Numbered from the stretch's first letter, positions 1 to 10,807 are shown. The stretch: DNA of 64,000 nucleotides from B1 sp034439755 (GCA_034439755.1 JAWXAZ010000010.1:1-64000), one strand, 5' to 3'. The notes: a model not told the origin generated them from the sequence alone. Made by a program: numbers and translations.

Positions 1-95
1 AACTCTATCGAGTTATTTCCCTATTTTCACTCTACTATTACTACCTTATAATTAATTTAAGAAAAGAACACTAGTGGTTTAAAAAGCGGGAGTAG

Positions 96-386
96 CATAC
101 ATGTAATTGGCAGAGGTTTGATAAAAAGTTTAGTTACACTAAAGGTGAATTAATTTCTAAGGATGCATTTAAATATGGGTATTTTGAGGCAAGGTTTAAG
201 GTAAATAGGCCACCAGGAAAATCTAGTATTGGAATAGGACAGTGTTTTTGGTTGTTTCCAATTAACAATCCAAGAAATATTAATACATCAATTCACAATA
301 TTCACCAATACTGTTATAGTGAAATTGACATTGCAGAGAACCCGCCAGATTATGGAATTCATGGTTTTGGAGCCTATGTATCATAA
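96..386 (+). pseudogene. Glycoside hydrolase family 16 remnant
   Basis: An open frame of about 96 codons without a start is preceded by an in-frame stop (93-95) and ends at a stop at 384-386. Its translation carries two family 16 (laminarinase/beta-glucanase) signatures in the right order: YGYFEARFK near the middle, and EIDIAE, which fits the catalytic ExDxxE motif. The usual FWL segment (here CFWLFP) lies between them. An intact enzyme would have about 250 residues, so both ends are missing and the stop falls shortly after the catalytic strand. I infer a decayed secreted polysaccharidase gene. A frameshift upstream of position 96 is possible but not demonstrated. 387-534 shows no further recognisable family 16 sequence. 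Confidence 0.7.
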
Positions 387-534
387 TTTGATGGGGATTG
401 CCCAACCCAAAACTAGAAGGAACTTTTACTATAAACAAAATTCGAATTTAATTAAAAATTTTAATCCGTAAATATTTTTTGGCAAGTTCTCATATACCCA
501 AAAATGAAAAGGGCTTTTATGCTAGAATAAATGC

Positions 535-3500
535 TTAATCAGTATTAGTTTTTGGCAATTTAATAACCTCAACCCATTTGCCTACTTCCCGTGCCTGAAC
601 ATTGCCGTTATACATAGCCTCGCAAGAGAATCCTGGCAAGTAAAAATTGCCTAAGTAAGCGGCATTAAGTAGCACCACAAAGGTTACTTTTTGTTTGCTT
701 CCTAAATCGAAATACGAGTAAACCCTATCGTCTCTCCAATCTTGATAACGTGGCACGCCATACTTACCATCTGTTTCGGTATTATTCATGCGGGCATTGT
801 GTATCTCCCATCCCGATGGAAAAATTTGCGATAGGGCTAAGTTCTTGAAATCGCCTACCAATCCCGGGTTGCTTATGCTTACTTCCACTTTAAAATCTGT
901 GCCTTGTACAATGCTGCTTGGGTTTAATGGTTGGTCTTGCATGGTTTTATAATGAACTTCCATTACCATGTTTTGTTGGGCACTGGTTTGCTTGCCTAAT
1001 TCTGGTTTTCCTCTTGTAATCAGTCGCACAAAAGTTAACTGTCCGCTCTTATTTTTAATGCTTATTTTTCCACCTTTGTTGCCATTAATGGGCAGTTGAA
1101 TTTGTGCCAATGCTTGCTTGGTTCTAAACGTATTTGTTTTGCCACCAAAAGTATATTCAAACTCCAAAACTTGCTTGCTGTTAAACTTGCCAGTTAAGCT
1201 TGCAACCGCCAACAATGAATAGGCTGTAGTTTGCGTGCTCATATACATTTGGCTCCCCAGGTTATTGCATACTTTCTTAAGTAATGCGGTGGCTTTGTTG
1301 TTATCGCCTAACAAAATGAGCGTTTCCAACATCATGGCTTCGTCTCTTTCCACAGATCCATAGGTGTCGTCTTGGGTGCTATTTTGTTGGTTCAGCACAA
1401 GGATTTTTTCATTTTTTATTAAACTCAATGCAACGTCTTTATTGCCAGCCAATACATACGCTGCAGCTAATCGCCAACGGGCTGCCGAGCTTAATTTTGT
1501 TTGCTCTTTTAAGCGGTTCATGGCACCTAATTCTGGCGATTTAGATAAGGCCAAAGTGTATAAGCGATAAGCCTGAATATGTTCGCTGCCGCTATTGCCT
1601 GATGGTACCCACGCCAATGCTTTGTTGCGTTGAAATTTCTTCCAATTGTTTAAAAAGTTTAAGGGCAATGAATAGCCAGCATTCTGTGCCTCTACCATAA
1701 AATGTCCAGCATAATTGCTTGCCCACTCATCGGCATTTTGTTCTCCTTGCCAATAGCTCATGCCGCCTTCTGATGTTTGAAATCCTTTTAGCCGCGTAAT
1801 GCCTGCTTTTAGGTTGTGGTCGATCTGTTTTTTCCAGCCATCATTTAAGTCCATTAATTGGTTCAGGGCTAATTGTGGGAATATTGCTGAGGTAGTTTGT
1901 TCTACGCAACCGTGTGGATACTGAATGAGGTACCTGAGTCGTTTTTCTAAATTAATAGGAGGGATGCTCGAGACTTCTAAACTAGCCGTATTGGTGCCTG
2001 TTATGCCGGGTAATTCATACGCTAAATTTAAGGCCGCATTGGCTTCCATTGAGCCTTCGTAGATGTTGTTTTCGTATGGATTTGGATTCTCTACTTCGAG
2101 CTCAAATTCGTAGGTGGCTTTTTCATTTCCGGAACTTGCAATCACCTTTACTTTGGCTATTCCCAATTCTTTTTTTACGCGCAAATCAAAGTTAACAATC
2201 TCATCGCCTGGCTTACTAAATATCATGTTTTTTTTGTTGCTGCCTACTACTTCAACCAAGTTGTTTCCAATGACCTGAACCGATACTTGCTTCACAGAAT
2301 TTTCTAAGGCAAAAACGTTTACGGGCAATTTTACGAGTTCGTTCGGACGAAGTACCCTGGGTAAGGTGGCCAATATCATCAATGGTTTTTTAACAGGTAC
2401 CGATTTCTCGGCAAAGCCATAGGCGCCTTCGTATCCTGCCACCACCATTACACGCACCGCCCCTACATAATCCTGAATATTGATGTTGTGGTTGTGCTGT
2501 TGATTGGCTGCTAAATAAAAAGGTCCTATAAATTTAACGGCTGGTTTAAATCGTTTGGCTTTATTCGATTTCGATTTTCGGTTCAAACCTTCATCTCCTC
2601 CTATGCTTAATACGCGGTTAAATTGTGTACCAAATGCACCCATCACAAAATCGTATAAATCCCAAGTTTTTACCCCCAATGCTTCTCTAGCATAAAAATG
2701 GCTGTGTGGGTCTGGTGTTTTAAATCGGGTTAGGTCTAAGAGTCCTTCATCTACTATGGCCAAGGTATAGGTCATGGCTTTTCCGCTCAATTCGCTAATG
2801 CTAATATTGTTGTTTACATCTGGCCTAATTTGATTGGGCATAGTAATAACCGGACTCAATTTGCTCTGTGGGTCCACTACGCTAATGGGCATCATGCCGT
2901 ATAAACGAATGGGGAGGTCGTTCAAGATTTGGGCATGTGGCTGAACCAAAGTTACGTGTGCATATACATTTGGCAACATGTCTTTGGTGATGGTGAATTG
3001 ATAGGTTGTTTGCCCTTTTTGTGCTTCTATCCAATGTGTCTCTATTACTTCGGTGCCAGATTCGATGCTCAATAAAGCCCTACCTGCTTGTGGAGTTGGT
3101 AGGGTAATGCTGGCTTTTTCGCCTACACTAAAACTCGATTTATTGAGGTTAAAATTTAGCATCACGGCTTCCATCGAATTGTCGTTTTGCGCCCTTCCAG
3201 CCCAACCTGGCCAATCCATGTAAAAGGCTTTGCCAGTGCTATGTCCTGCCTCATCTTCTAACACCATTAAATACCTGCCCCATTCTGGATAGTTTACTTT
3301 AAAGTCAAATTTTCCGATGCCATTTGTGGTGGTTATTTCTTTTTCGAATAGGTTCGAATATTCTTCGCTATTGGCATACGAGCTAAGGTCGTCTTCGCTC
3401 TTATCCCACCACCAACGCCAGTTAATTTTGTACAACCTTGCGGTTACTTTTCTGGTGCCTTTAATGAGTGCGCCATCTGGGTTCACACATACAATTTGAA

Positions 3501-6171
3501 CCACATGGTTTGTATCGGTAAGCAGCATGCCTCTGGCCACATCGCCCTTAGGCATTTTCATGCCTACATAACATGTATAAGGGTGATAAGGTATGCTAAA
3601 TCTATCTACACTAAAACTGCCTCCAGGTTCAAAAACTTTGGTTATAAAATTGGCATTGAGCATGCCTGCTGAAGGCGTTTCTAAATTGAAATTAATTTTT
3701 AAATTGGCTTCTCCATTTTCGTCGAGTTTGCCTTCAAAAACTACTTGCGATTCGCTGCTAAATTTCTTAGTGGGATTGTCGAAAGTATAATCGGCAAATC
3801 GCTTAAAGCCAGTGGCAGTGGGTGTAAGCGTGGCTTCAACTTTGGCGTCTAACTTATCTGCAATGGCTCCATGCAGCCATTTAGATTTTAGGATGGTATT
3901 AAGTGATTCATCTTTTAAAATGGTGGCCTTTGGAAAATTTAACTCAATTTTGAGTCGGTTAGGCATCACCGTTTCAATCTTTAAGGTGCGTTGAAATATA
4001 ACGCCTCCTACCTTAACCTTGGCCAAGTAATTTCCAGTAATGGCATCGGCATCGGTGCTGGTTCTAAAGTCGTAAAATCCATTGAGCGATTGGGTTTGAA
4101 TGATGCGTTTATATAAGGCGCCCAATGGGTTGTAAATTTCTAAACTCACGGGATGAAATGGGGGTAAGGTGTTGTTTTTATCGTCTAAAATAAAGTTGAG
4201 ATACAAGGAGTCTCCGGGCCGCCACACACCGCGTTCGCCGTATAGCAAGCCTTTTAATCCTTTTTGTACAACATCGCCAGAAACGTCAAACTGACTCACA
4301 CTTAAAGTGGAGCCATCATCTAATTTTAAATAGCCTCTTTGTTCTTTGAATTTTGCTACCAGTAAAAATGGTTTGCGGGTGAAATTTATTTTAGCCCAGC
4401 CATCTCCATCTGTGGTTCCAGTGGTAATGATTTGTTGCTGGTAGTCTAATAAATCTAAGGTAACCCCGCTCATAGGTTTGGTGCTAAGGAGGTTGGTAAC
4501 GGCAAAAAAGTATTGGTTGCCGCTTCCTTTTTTGGCTATAATTCCTAAGTCCGATGCCATGATGTTTTTCTTGGCCCAACGCTGCGGATTGTAATAGGAT
4601 TTTTTGCAAGGATCGTCTCTGTCGTTCCAATTATAATCTTCGTTATAGTATTCTTCTGAGTAGTCCCACAAACTTGCTTCTGCTTCTTGTTTTTCGCCAT
4701 CCCAATTTTCTTCTTGATCCAAGCTCTTCATGTCATCTTCTTCTACCGCTGCTTCATCGCCAGTGCACCTGTATAAAGAATATGCTTTTTTGAAAGTTAT
4801 TTTCACTTGATAAATCGCTCCAGGCTCGGTTCTAATGAACTTATCTAGGTTTAGGTTAAAGGTATTTACTTTGCGTAAATCAGTGAGCTTGTCGTTATCT
4901 AAGGCAATTGTTTTTCTAATGATAGGCCTGCCCACACGGGCAATTTCTCTCTCGCTTTTTAGGTCGTTTATCTGAAGAAATTGAGCCACATTATTTTCGT
5001 AAATTTTAGTAATAATAACGTCTACTGCCTTTAATCCAACCGACTCAAAAGGCATCATTAACTTTTGGCTCGATGGCATAATTACTCCTTTGCCAATAAA
5101 GCTAACAGATGGGAGTAAATCGGCAAAATCTACCATAAACATCTGGGTACTTTTTAGTTTATATCCCAATGAATTTTGAATGCCCAATTCTATGTTCAAT
5201 TTGTAAGTACCACTTAAAGTGATATTGGGGTAACACTTTACATAGTGTCCATCAATGGTATATTTTAATTCAATTGGATTGGTAATGGCGGCATTCCCAT
5301 TGCCATCAAAATGAATGAGTCCTTTTAGGTCTTGGCCTTGCATAATGGGGTCAGAAAAATACACGGATATATATTGGGAGCCATCGTTCACCACCATGGC
5401 ATTGATGGCGCTAAAATCGCCTATAGCTGGAATGGCCAGTTTATGTTCTCCCTTTTTATCTAAATTAAGGGACGCACCATCCCATTGAATCAGTGCTTCG
5501 GTTTCGATGTTTTTTCTTATTAAACTATCTACCACATAGCGGTGTGTTTTTTTATCGGCAGCATGGTCCCATTTAATGGTAAATAGTTTACCGCTTTGCG
5601 AAACTTTAAGCAGTTGTTCAATTTTTTGCTCGTCCTCAATGTCGGCGGTGATAAGCGTTCCGGCAATTCTTTGGTATTGCAGTTTAAGCGGATCGAGGGT
5701 TTCAAAAGTGGGGAAGGAAACTTCAAAATCTTGGTTAATTACCTTAAAATCGAATTCAAATTCTTCTAACTCATCTGGCACATCTACTATCTTATCTAGC
5801 AGAAAACTGGCCACATAATTTTGTCCAGATGGCATTGGTTCAGCCGGAATAAATTCGATGGTGGAAGCGTCTAGCCAACGTGTGGTGCCCTTTATATTTG
5901 GTTCAAAACTAAATACATGTAGTTCTTCTCCAATTTTGCTGCTATCGGCAAAGTTGTTTGCAAGTTGAACGCGTATGCTCGAGGCCCTAGAAATACTGCC
6001 AGCCGTATGCGCACTAATATAGCTTGCATAAGCCGCATCTATTTGTCCGTGCTTTCTTTTGGCCGACTTGGTATTTAAAAAATAAATGCCCGAAACCAGG
6101 GTGATAACAGCAATGGCTACAAGTACTGATTTTGAGGCAAGCCATGTTTTTATTGGCGCAAAATTCAACAT
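535..6171 (-). CDS. Bacterial alpha-2-macroglobulin family protein, thioester type
   Basis: This 1878-residue envelope protein has an N-terminal membrane anchor (about residues 14-33, with no lipobox cysteine) followed by repeated macroglobulin-like beta domains. The thioester motif CVEQ lies at residues 1422-1425, so the Cys-Gln thioester that traps attacking proteases can form. The segment after it (EGGMSYWQGEQNADEWASNY) is typical of the alpha-helical thioester domain. An acidic insert rich in Glu, Asp, Tyr and Trp lies around residues 460-520. In other bacteria such proteins are thought to protect the periplasm from foreign proteases, often beside pbpC; no penicillin-binding protein gene is adjacent here. 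Length agrees with large Bacteroidota members. The family call is firm; the physiological target is unknown. Confidence 0.93.
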   Translation of the reverse strand: MLNFAPIKTWLASKSVLVAIAVITLVSGIYFLNTKSAKRKHGQIDAAYASYISAHTAGSISRASSIRVQLANNFADSSKIGEELHVFSFEPNIKGTTRWLDASTIEFIPAEPMPSGQNYVASFLLDKIVDVPDELEEFEFDFKVINQDFEVSFPTFETLDPLKLQYQRIAGTLITADIEDEQKIEQLLKVSQSGKLFTIKWDHAADKKTHRYVVDSLIRKNIETEALIQWDGASLNLDKKGEHKLAIPAIGDFSAINAMVVNDGSQYISVYFSDPIMQGQDLKGLIHFDGNGNAAITNPIELKYTIDGHYVKCYPNITLSGTYKLNIELGIQNSLGYKLKSTQMFMVDFADLLPSVSFIGKGVIMPSSQKLMMPFESVGLKAVDVIITKIYENNVAQFLQINDLKSEREIARVGRPIIRKTIALDNDKLTDLRKVNTFNLNLDKFIRTEPGAIYQVKITFKKAYSLYRCTGDEAAVEEDDMKSLDQEENWDGEKQEAEASLWDYSEEYYNEDYNWNDRDDPCKKSYYNPQRWAKKNIMASDLGIIAKKGSGNQYFFAVTNLLSTKPMSGVTLDLLDYQQQIITTGTTDGDGWAKINFTRKPFLLVAKFKEQRGYLKLDDGSTLSVSQFDVSGDVVQKGLKGLLYGERGVWRPGDSLYLNFILDDKNNTLPPFHPVSLEIYNPLGALYKRIIQTQSLNGFYDFRTSTDADAITGNYLAKVKVGGVIFQRTLKIETVMPNRLKIELNFPKATILKDESLNTILKSKWLHGAIADKLDAKVEATLTPTATGFKRFADYTFDNPTKKFSSESQVVFEGKLDENGEANLKINFNLETPSAGMLNANFITKVFEPGGSFSVDRFSIPYHPYTCYVGMKMPKGDVARGMLLTDTNHVVQIVCVNPDGALIKGTRKVTARLYKINWRWWWDKSEDDLSSYANSEEYSNLFEKEITTTNGIGKFDFKVNYPEWGRYLMVLEDEAGHSTGKAFYMDWPGWAGRAQNDNSMEAVMLNFNLNKSSFSVGEKASITLPTPQAGRALLSIESGTEVIETHWIEAQKGQTTYQFTITKDMLPNVYAHVTLVQPHAQILNDLPIRLYGMMPISVVDPQSKLSPVITMPNQIRPDVNNNISISELSGKAMTYTLAIVDEGLLDLTRFKTPDPHSHFYAREALGVKTWDLYDFVMGAFGTQFNRVLSIGGDEGLNRKSKSNKAKRFKPAVKFIGPFYLAANQQHNHNINIQDYVGAVRVMVVAGYEGAYGFAEKSVPVKKPLMILATLPRVLRPNELVKLPVNVFALENSVKQVSVQVIGNNLVEVVGSNKKNMIFSKPGDEIVNFDLRVKKELGIAKVKVIASSGNEKATYEFELEVENPNPYENNIYEGSMEANAALNLAYELPGITGTNTASLEVSSIPPINLEKRLRYLIQYPHGCVEQTTSAIFPQLALNQLMDLNDGWKKQIDHNLKAGITRLKGFQTSEGGMSYWQGEQNADEWASNYAGHFMVEAQNAGYSLPLNFLNNWKKFQRNKALAWVPSGNSGSEHIQAYRLYTLALSKSPELGAMNRLKEQTKLSSAARWRLAAAYVLAGNKDVALSLIKNEKILVLNQQNSTQDDTYGSVERDEAMMLETLILLGDNNKATALLKKVCNNLGSQMYMSTQTTAYSLLAVASLTGKFNSKQVLEFEYTFGGKTNTFRTKQALAQIQLPINGNKGGKISIKNKSGQLTFVRLITRGKPELGKQTSAQQNMVMEVHYKTMQDQPLNPSSIVQGTDFKVEVSISNPGLVGDFKNLALSQIFPSGWEIHNARMNNTETDGKYGVPRYQDWRDDRVYSYFDLGSKQKVTFVVLLNAAYLGNFYLPGFSCEAMYNGNVQAREVGKWVEVIKLPKTNTD

Positions 6172-6227
6172 ATAGAATGGGTTTAAATAGTGCCACTAAA
6201 TAAGGTATATTTATCTAAAAATCAAGT

Positions 6228-6362
6228 TATATCAATTGTAATTATTAATAGCCCAAAGCTATTCGATAATTTTACCATGGTAAATGCCGAAACAAAAAAA
6301 TAATAGTTCAATGAGTTATTTGTCGAAATTGGACAATATGTTTTGTATAATCGGTATTATTA
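6228..6362 (+). repeat. 135 bp dispersed intergenic element, copy A
   Basis: This is one of three related copies in the window (also 19667-19800, and inverted at 48462-48596). It begins TATATCAATTGTAATTATTA and ends near TCGGTATTATTA. It shares the internal blocks AGCCCAAAGCTATT, GATAATTTTAC, AAATGCCGA, AATAATAGT and TTTGTCGAAATTGGAC with the others. The outer ends are short inverted repeats (TATACC-like against GGTATA-like). It has no coding capacity. It fills most of the 329 bp gap between the macroglobulin gene and the transglutaminase gene. The remainder of that gap (6363-6500) shows nothing I recognise. Confidence 0.8.
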
Positions 6363-6500
6363 AAATCAGGAAATTAAGGCCTCCTAAAAACAATTTTCCA
6401 TTATTTATTAGACTAACTTAAAGCGATACCCTAAAAACGGGGTTTTGGTTCATACCATAATACCATGTAAGTTTTCCAATGCATGCATTTATCTATTGAC

Positions 6501-9035
6501 TTATGTCATCATTGTAAAAGTTTGATTCACCCTTTGCGAGCGCAAAATATAAGGAATCCATATGGCCGACCCAATTAATGCACGTGCAAAGTCTCTATAA
6601 TATTCAAAGTTCCCTCCTTCAAATTCGAACTGCTCGGCAAGGATAATTTGGTAAATGGTGTACAATACATGATATGCCAATAAGGTAATATAAATAGGAG
6701 GAAAGCTAGTTCGTCTCCTAAAAAATAGCACAATAGCAAGCAGGGTTAAAACAAAAAAGGGAACAGAAAGGAGAATTTCTATGGTGTAAAATAATCCCCA
6801 AAACGGACTATAATAAGGGTTTTCTGGTGAGTTTAATAGGCTTAATTGGTTTTGATTGTACAAATCTTGTCCAAAGAAATTGTAGACTTGAAGTACAGCC
6901 GAAAGTAACAGTCCAATGGCAATTAGGATAAGCCACCCCCCAATTGTAATTGAAACATTTGGCAGCCCGTTTTTGGGTAATGGATCAAAATTCAAAAACA
7001 ATCTTTTAGCAATAATTGCAGCTATTATTAAAAGCATTATGCTTAGGAATATAAGTCCCCAATTATAGGTGTTCATGTTAGCTGAATTGGCAATTTTATT
7101 GAGATTCCAAGTTATTCGATATCCATATAAATCAGAGATTTTTTTTGAGTCGTCTACAAATTTTTTATACTCATTGGGTTCAACAATATCTTTGCCAGAA
7201 ATATAATGATAGCTTAAATCTAGTTGATTTGTGGTTTCGTCAAATTTTGAGGTATAAGTATAAAGAAAGGCTGGGTTGAATAAAGTCGTTTTCTCCGATT
7301 TAATGTCCCATTTTTCAGGCAAATTGAGGTGAATTGTTTGTTCTGCCTCAAATGGATATCTTAACCCATACGGATACTTTCTAATGCCTTGTTTTGGCTC
7401 AGATATCAGGCCTCTTAAGGTTTGTGCAAAAACATTAAACTCAAATAATTTCTCCCTTTCGTTATAGGTCCAAGCATCATTAATTGAATAGAATTCTGTA
7501 ATAATTAGCTCGTTTTTGTCATCATCATCTTCTACCAACATTTTGCCATTGGTACTTATATCATCAAACGAATTTCGATAAAATTTTAAGTAGTTTTTTT
7601 GAGTTTCTGCTGCTGCCGTATTTGCCAGTTCAAGTCGCACCTCATCTGCCTGTTCACCATAAAAATGAGTAACAACTTTTAATGTTGTAGGTTCAAGGGT
7701 ATCGCCAATATCAAAGTACTCATCAATAATCCTTTTGTTAATTCTTTCGTTAATAAATGTGCCTGTTAGACTTACGTTTTCTGGCTTTATTACCAACCCA
7801 CTTCCGTAATTAGGAAATTGTATTAAATCTAGCTTGCCTCTTTGGTAGGCCATGGTGGCATCAATGAAACAATTGTCATTATTTAATTCAATGCTTAGCA
7901 CAACATGGTTAAAAACATGCGGACCAGGTAACAGGTGTTTTATGCCATCTTTTAATCTCGAATTAACCAACATGGGATAAGATTTTATTCCCACTTCATG
8001 AAGCATGGCGCGCAATAAAACTGTTTTGTCTTTACAATCGCCAAAACGCCTTTCTAGCGTGGTCTCTGGCTTGCTGGGTCTGTGAGAACTCTCCCCTATT
8101 TCTATACCTAAATACCTAATTTCATCTTGTACAAACCTGATTATTTTTTGGGCCTTTTTATCAAGGGTTTTTTCGTTTAAAGTGAGTTCTTTTACCTTGT
8201 CTTTAATATTTGGCGCAGATGTACTTGGTTCGGGATAAATATTTAAAGCCCATTGGGTAACATCCTCCCATGATTTATATTCTGATAAGGTGATTTCTGG
8301 AGTGGTAGGTTCAAAATTGAAGGGGACATTTTCTTCAAATACTTCGCTCTTTAAAACGCTGCTTTCAATGAACAAAATTTTCTCATTTCCACTTTCATTT
8401 ATCTTGGCGGCGTATTTTGGGTAGCCCTGAACCAAATAAGTTATTTTGCGATTTTTGTTCCAGGTATATCTTAATTTTTGTGCTACCACGGGTGTGCCAA
8501 AAGAGAGCAAGCGCGAGGTATAGAACTTGTTTTGAAAAATTGGATTTCTACCAACTATGCTATATGCATATTCTAACACATCTCCTTTACGCACATCCTT
8601 TAAAGAAAGCAAGGCGGTATAGGCGCCATCCAATATTTTATAATCAAGGTCGGTCTCTCTTTGCAAAAATTGAACCTTGTTTTGGCCAAGCTGGTCTATA
8701 CTTTTTCCCTCACGAATTAGCCGCACGTAATGAAATTGCAATTGCTGGAAAGAAGGTTGGAAAACAATGCTAATTTCGGAACCATTGCTAACACCTGCCT
8801 CATTTAAAAAATGCAATGCATAGTGGTTAAAAGCTACAGCATCTTCAATTTTTTCTTGTTCATCTAGCAATAAATAATAGTAACCATTGCTTACCTCCGA
8901 TGCATCAACCAAGTTGGTGGCTGGAACCTGTTCTTTAACTGTCCAACTAGGCGCTGGTTTAACCACCAACTTTTGAGCAATTGCCCAAGGCATGGACAAC
9001 AATAGGTAGAGAGACAGTAGGCTTATTCTTTTCAT
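6501..9035 (-). CDS. DUF3857 / transglutaminase-like membrane protein with DUF2569 tail
   Basis: This 844-residue protein begins with a signal peptide (cut near AIAQ). A DUF3857 beta domain covers roughly residues 50-260, and a transglutaminase-like cysteine protease fold covers about 290-400. The catalytic Cys is C334 in RRFGDCKDKT, with a His in GPHVFNHVVLS and an Asp in CFIDAT. The last ~190 residues hold four or five membrane segments, starting with one near 655 and the GGWLILIAIGLLLS signature of DUF2569. DUF3857 proteins are common in Bacteroidota and presumed to act on peptides or proteins in the periplasm; no substrate is known. The gene lies only 2 bp downstream of the carboxylase gene, so the two are probably co-transcribed. 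Confidence 0.88.
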   Translation of the reverse strand: MKRISLLSLYLLLSMPWAIAQKLVVKPAPSWTVKEQVPATNLVDASEVSNGYYYLLLDEQEKIEDAVAFNHYALHFLNEAGVSNGSEISIVFQPSFQQLQFHYVRLIREGKSIDQLGQNKVQFLQRETDLDYKILDGAYTALLSLKDVRKGDVLEYAYSIVGRNPIFQNKFYTSRLLSFGTPVVAQKLRYTWNKNRKITYLVQGYPKYAAKINESGNEKILFIESSVLKSEVFEENVPFNFEPTTPEITLSEYKSWEDVTQWALNIYPEPSTSAPNIKDKVKELTLNEKTLDKKAQKIIRFVQDEIRYLGIEIGESSHRPSKPETTLERRFGDCKDKTVLLRAMLHEVGIKSYPMLVNSRLKDGIKHLLPGPHVFNHVVLSIELNNDNCFIDATMAYQRGKLDLIQFPNYGSGLVIKPENVSLTGTFINERINKRIIDEYFDIGDTLEPTTLKVVTHFYGEQADEVRLELANTAAAETQKNYLKFYRNSFDDISTNGKMLVEDDDDKNELIITEFYSINDAWTYNEREKLFEFNVFAQTLRGLISEPKQGIRKYPYGLRYPFEAEQTIHLNLPEKWDIKSEKTTLFNPAFLYTYTSKFDETTNQLDLSYHYISGKDIVEPNEYKKFVDDSKKISDLYGYRITWNLNKIANSANMNTYNWGLIFLSIMLLIIAAIIAKRLFLNFDPLPKNGLPNVSITIGGWLILIAIGLLLSAVLQVYNFFGQDLYNQNQLSLLNSPENPYYSPFWGLFYTIEILLSVPFFVLTLLAIVLFFRRRTSFPPIYITLLAYHVLYTIYQIILAEQFEFEGGNFEYYRDFARALIGSAIWIPYILRSQRVNQTFTMMT

Positions 9036-9037
9036 TT

Positions 9038-10657
9038 TTAAGCCCTAATTACGCCCGGCCTAAACTCTTTGGTGATGGGTGCATGGTTAGCTGCTTCAAT
9101 ACCCATGCTAATCCAAGTGCGGGTTTGTATTGGGTCAATAATGGCATCTACCCAAAGGCGCGCAGCAGCGTAGTAAGGACTAGTTTGGCGTTCATATCTT
9201 TCTGTTATTTGGTCCAATAAAGCTTTGTGTTTTACCTCATCAATTTCCTCCCCTTTGGCCTTTAAACTTGCCTCTTCAATTTGTAGCAATACCTTGGCCG
9301 CTTGCGCGCCGCCCATTACCGCAATTTTGGCATTGGGCCATGCAGCAATTAAACGAGGATCATACGCTTTGCCGCACATAGCATAATTTCCTGCGCCATA
9401 AGAATTGCCTGTAATAATGGTGAATTTTGGCACTACCGAGTTAGCTTGTGCGTTCACTAATTTGGCGCCATCTTTAATGATACCGCCATGTTCACTTCTT
9501 GAACCTACCATAAATCCTGTTACGTCTTGTAAGAATAGAAGCGGTATTTTTTTCTGGTTGCAATTCATAATAAAGTGGGCTGCTTTATCTGCACTATCGC
9601 TATAAATTACGCCACCAATTTGCATTTCGATTGGATTATCGGCTGCATTTTGCTTGGGCTTTTTAGCTTTTACTACCAACCTATTATTGGCAACAATACC
9701 AACTGCCCAACCATCAATGCGCGCATAACCACAAACAATGGTTTTGCCATAAAGATCCTTGTAAGCATCAAAACTATCGGCATCCACTAGACGCTCAATA
9801 ATTTCCATCACGTCAAAAGGCTTGGTAAAATTAGCCACAGCCTCATACACATCAGCCATCGATTTCTTGGGCGCAATTGGTTCAGCCCTATTAAAACCAG
9901 CCTTTTCGTAATCGCCAATTTTATCCAATATCCGTTTGATCCGATCCAAACATGCAGCATCATTTTCAAACTTATAATCGGTTACCCCGCTTATTTCGCA
10001 ATGCGTGGAAGCACCACCTAAGGTTTCATTGTCTACATCTTCGCCAATGGCTGCCTTAACAAGGTAGGAGCCCGCTAAGAAGATTGAGCCCGTTTTATCT
10101 ACAATCATGGCCTCATCGCTCATAATTGGCAGGTAAGCACCACCCGCCACGCAAGAGCCCATAACGGCAGCTATTTGGGTAATTCCCATGCTGCTCATAA
10201 TGGCGTTGTTTCTAAAAATTCTACCAAAATGTTCCTTATCTGGGAAGATTTCATCTTGCATAGGCAAGTAAACGCCTGCACTGTCTACCAAATAAATGAT
10301 GGGCAATTTATTTTCCATGGCAATTTCTTGGGCACGTAAATTCTTTTTGCCGGTAATAGGAAACCAAGCACCCGCTTTTACGGTGGCATCATTGGCCACT
10401 ACTATGCACTGCCTGCCGCTCACATAACCCATTACCACCACCACACCCGCGCTTGGACAGCCACCATGTTCTGCATACATTTCGTAGCCTGCAATGGCAC
10501 CAATTTCTATTTGCGGTTTGTCTTTATCCAATAGGTATTCCACACGTTCGCGCGCCAACATTTTACCTTTATCCTTTTGTTTCGCGGCTGCTTTTGCGCC
10601 TCCACCTTGGGCTATTTTTTCTAATCGTTGGTTAAGTTCGGTAACTAGCTTATTCAT
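9038..10657 (-). CDS. Acyl-CoA carboxylase beta (carboxyltransferase) subunit, methylcrotonyl-CoA type
   Basis: This 539-residue protein has both halves of the carboxyltransferase fold. Family motifs seen include LARERVEYLLD near the N-terminus, VANDATVKAGAWFPIT, DSAGVYLPMQDE, FGRIFRNNA, MGSCVAGGAYLP, and GNSYGAGNYAMCGKAYDP in the C-terminal half. The DSAGVYLPMQ/GSCVAGGAYLP pattern resembles the methylcrotonyl-CoA carboxylase beta subunit more than the propionyl-CoA enzyme, so a role in leucine or branched acyl-CoA breakdown is likely. No biotin carboxylase/carrier subunit is encoded in the window, so the partner must be elsewhere. Propionyl- or acetyl-CoA remain alternative substrates. Confidence 0.88.
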   Translation of the reverse strand: MNKLVTELNQRLEKIAQGGGAKAAAKQKDKGKMLARERVEYLLDKDKPQIEIGAIAGYEMYAEHGGCPSAGVVVVMGYVSGRQCIVVANDATVKAGAWFPITGKKNLRAQEIAMENKLPIIYLVDSAGVYLPMQDEIFPDKEHFGRIFRNNAIMSSMGITQIAAVMGSCVAGGAYLPIMSDEAMIVDKTGSIFLAGSYLVKAAIGEDVDNETLGGASTHCEISGVTDYKFENDAACLDRIKRILDKIGDYEKAGFNRAEPIAPKKSMADVYEAVANFTKPFDVMEIIERLVDADSFDAYKDLYGKTIVCGYARIDGWAVGIVANNRLVVKAKKPKQNAADNPIEMQIGGVIYSDSADKAAHFIMNCNQKKIPLLFLQDVTGFMVGSRSEHGGIIKDGAKLVNAQANSVVPKFTIITGNSYGAGNYAMCGKAYDPRLIAAWPNAKIAVMGGAQAAKVLLQIEEASLKAKGEEIDEVKHKALLDQITERYERQTSPYYAAARLWVDAIIDPIQTRTWISMGIEAANHAPITKEFRPGVIRA

Positions 10658-10807
10658 AATTTTTGCTGTTGGCTATTCACTATTGGCTGTTTGCCATTAG
10701 CAAGTTGTAGTCAACTAATTTTATTATTGCAATGATACAGAATCGAACAAGAATAGCAAATAGGGTTTATCGATAGAACGTCAATTGTTCGTATTTTTAT
10801 AGTAAAC

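Noticed and set aside
8417..8773. 118-residue plus-strand open frame
   Set aside because: It is antisense to the transglutaminase gene, has no family motif, and has basic/Cys-rich content typical of a shadow frame.
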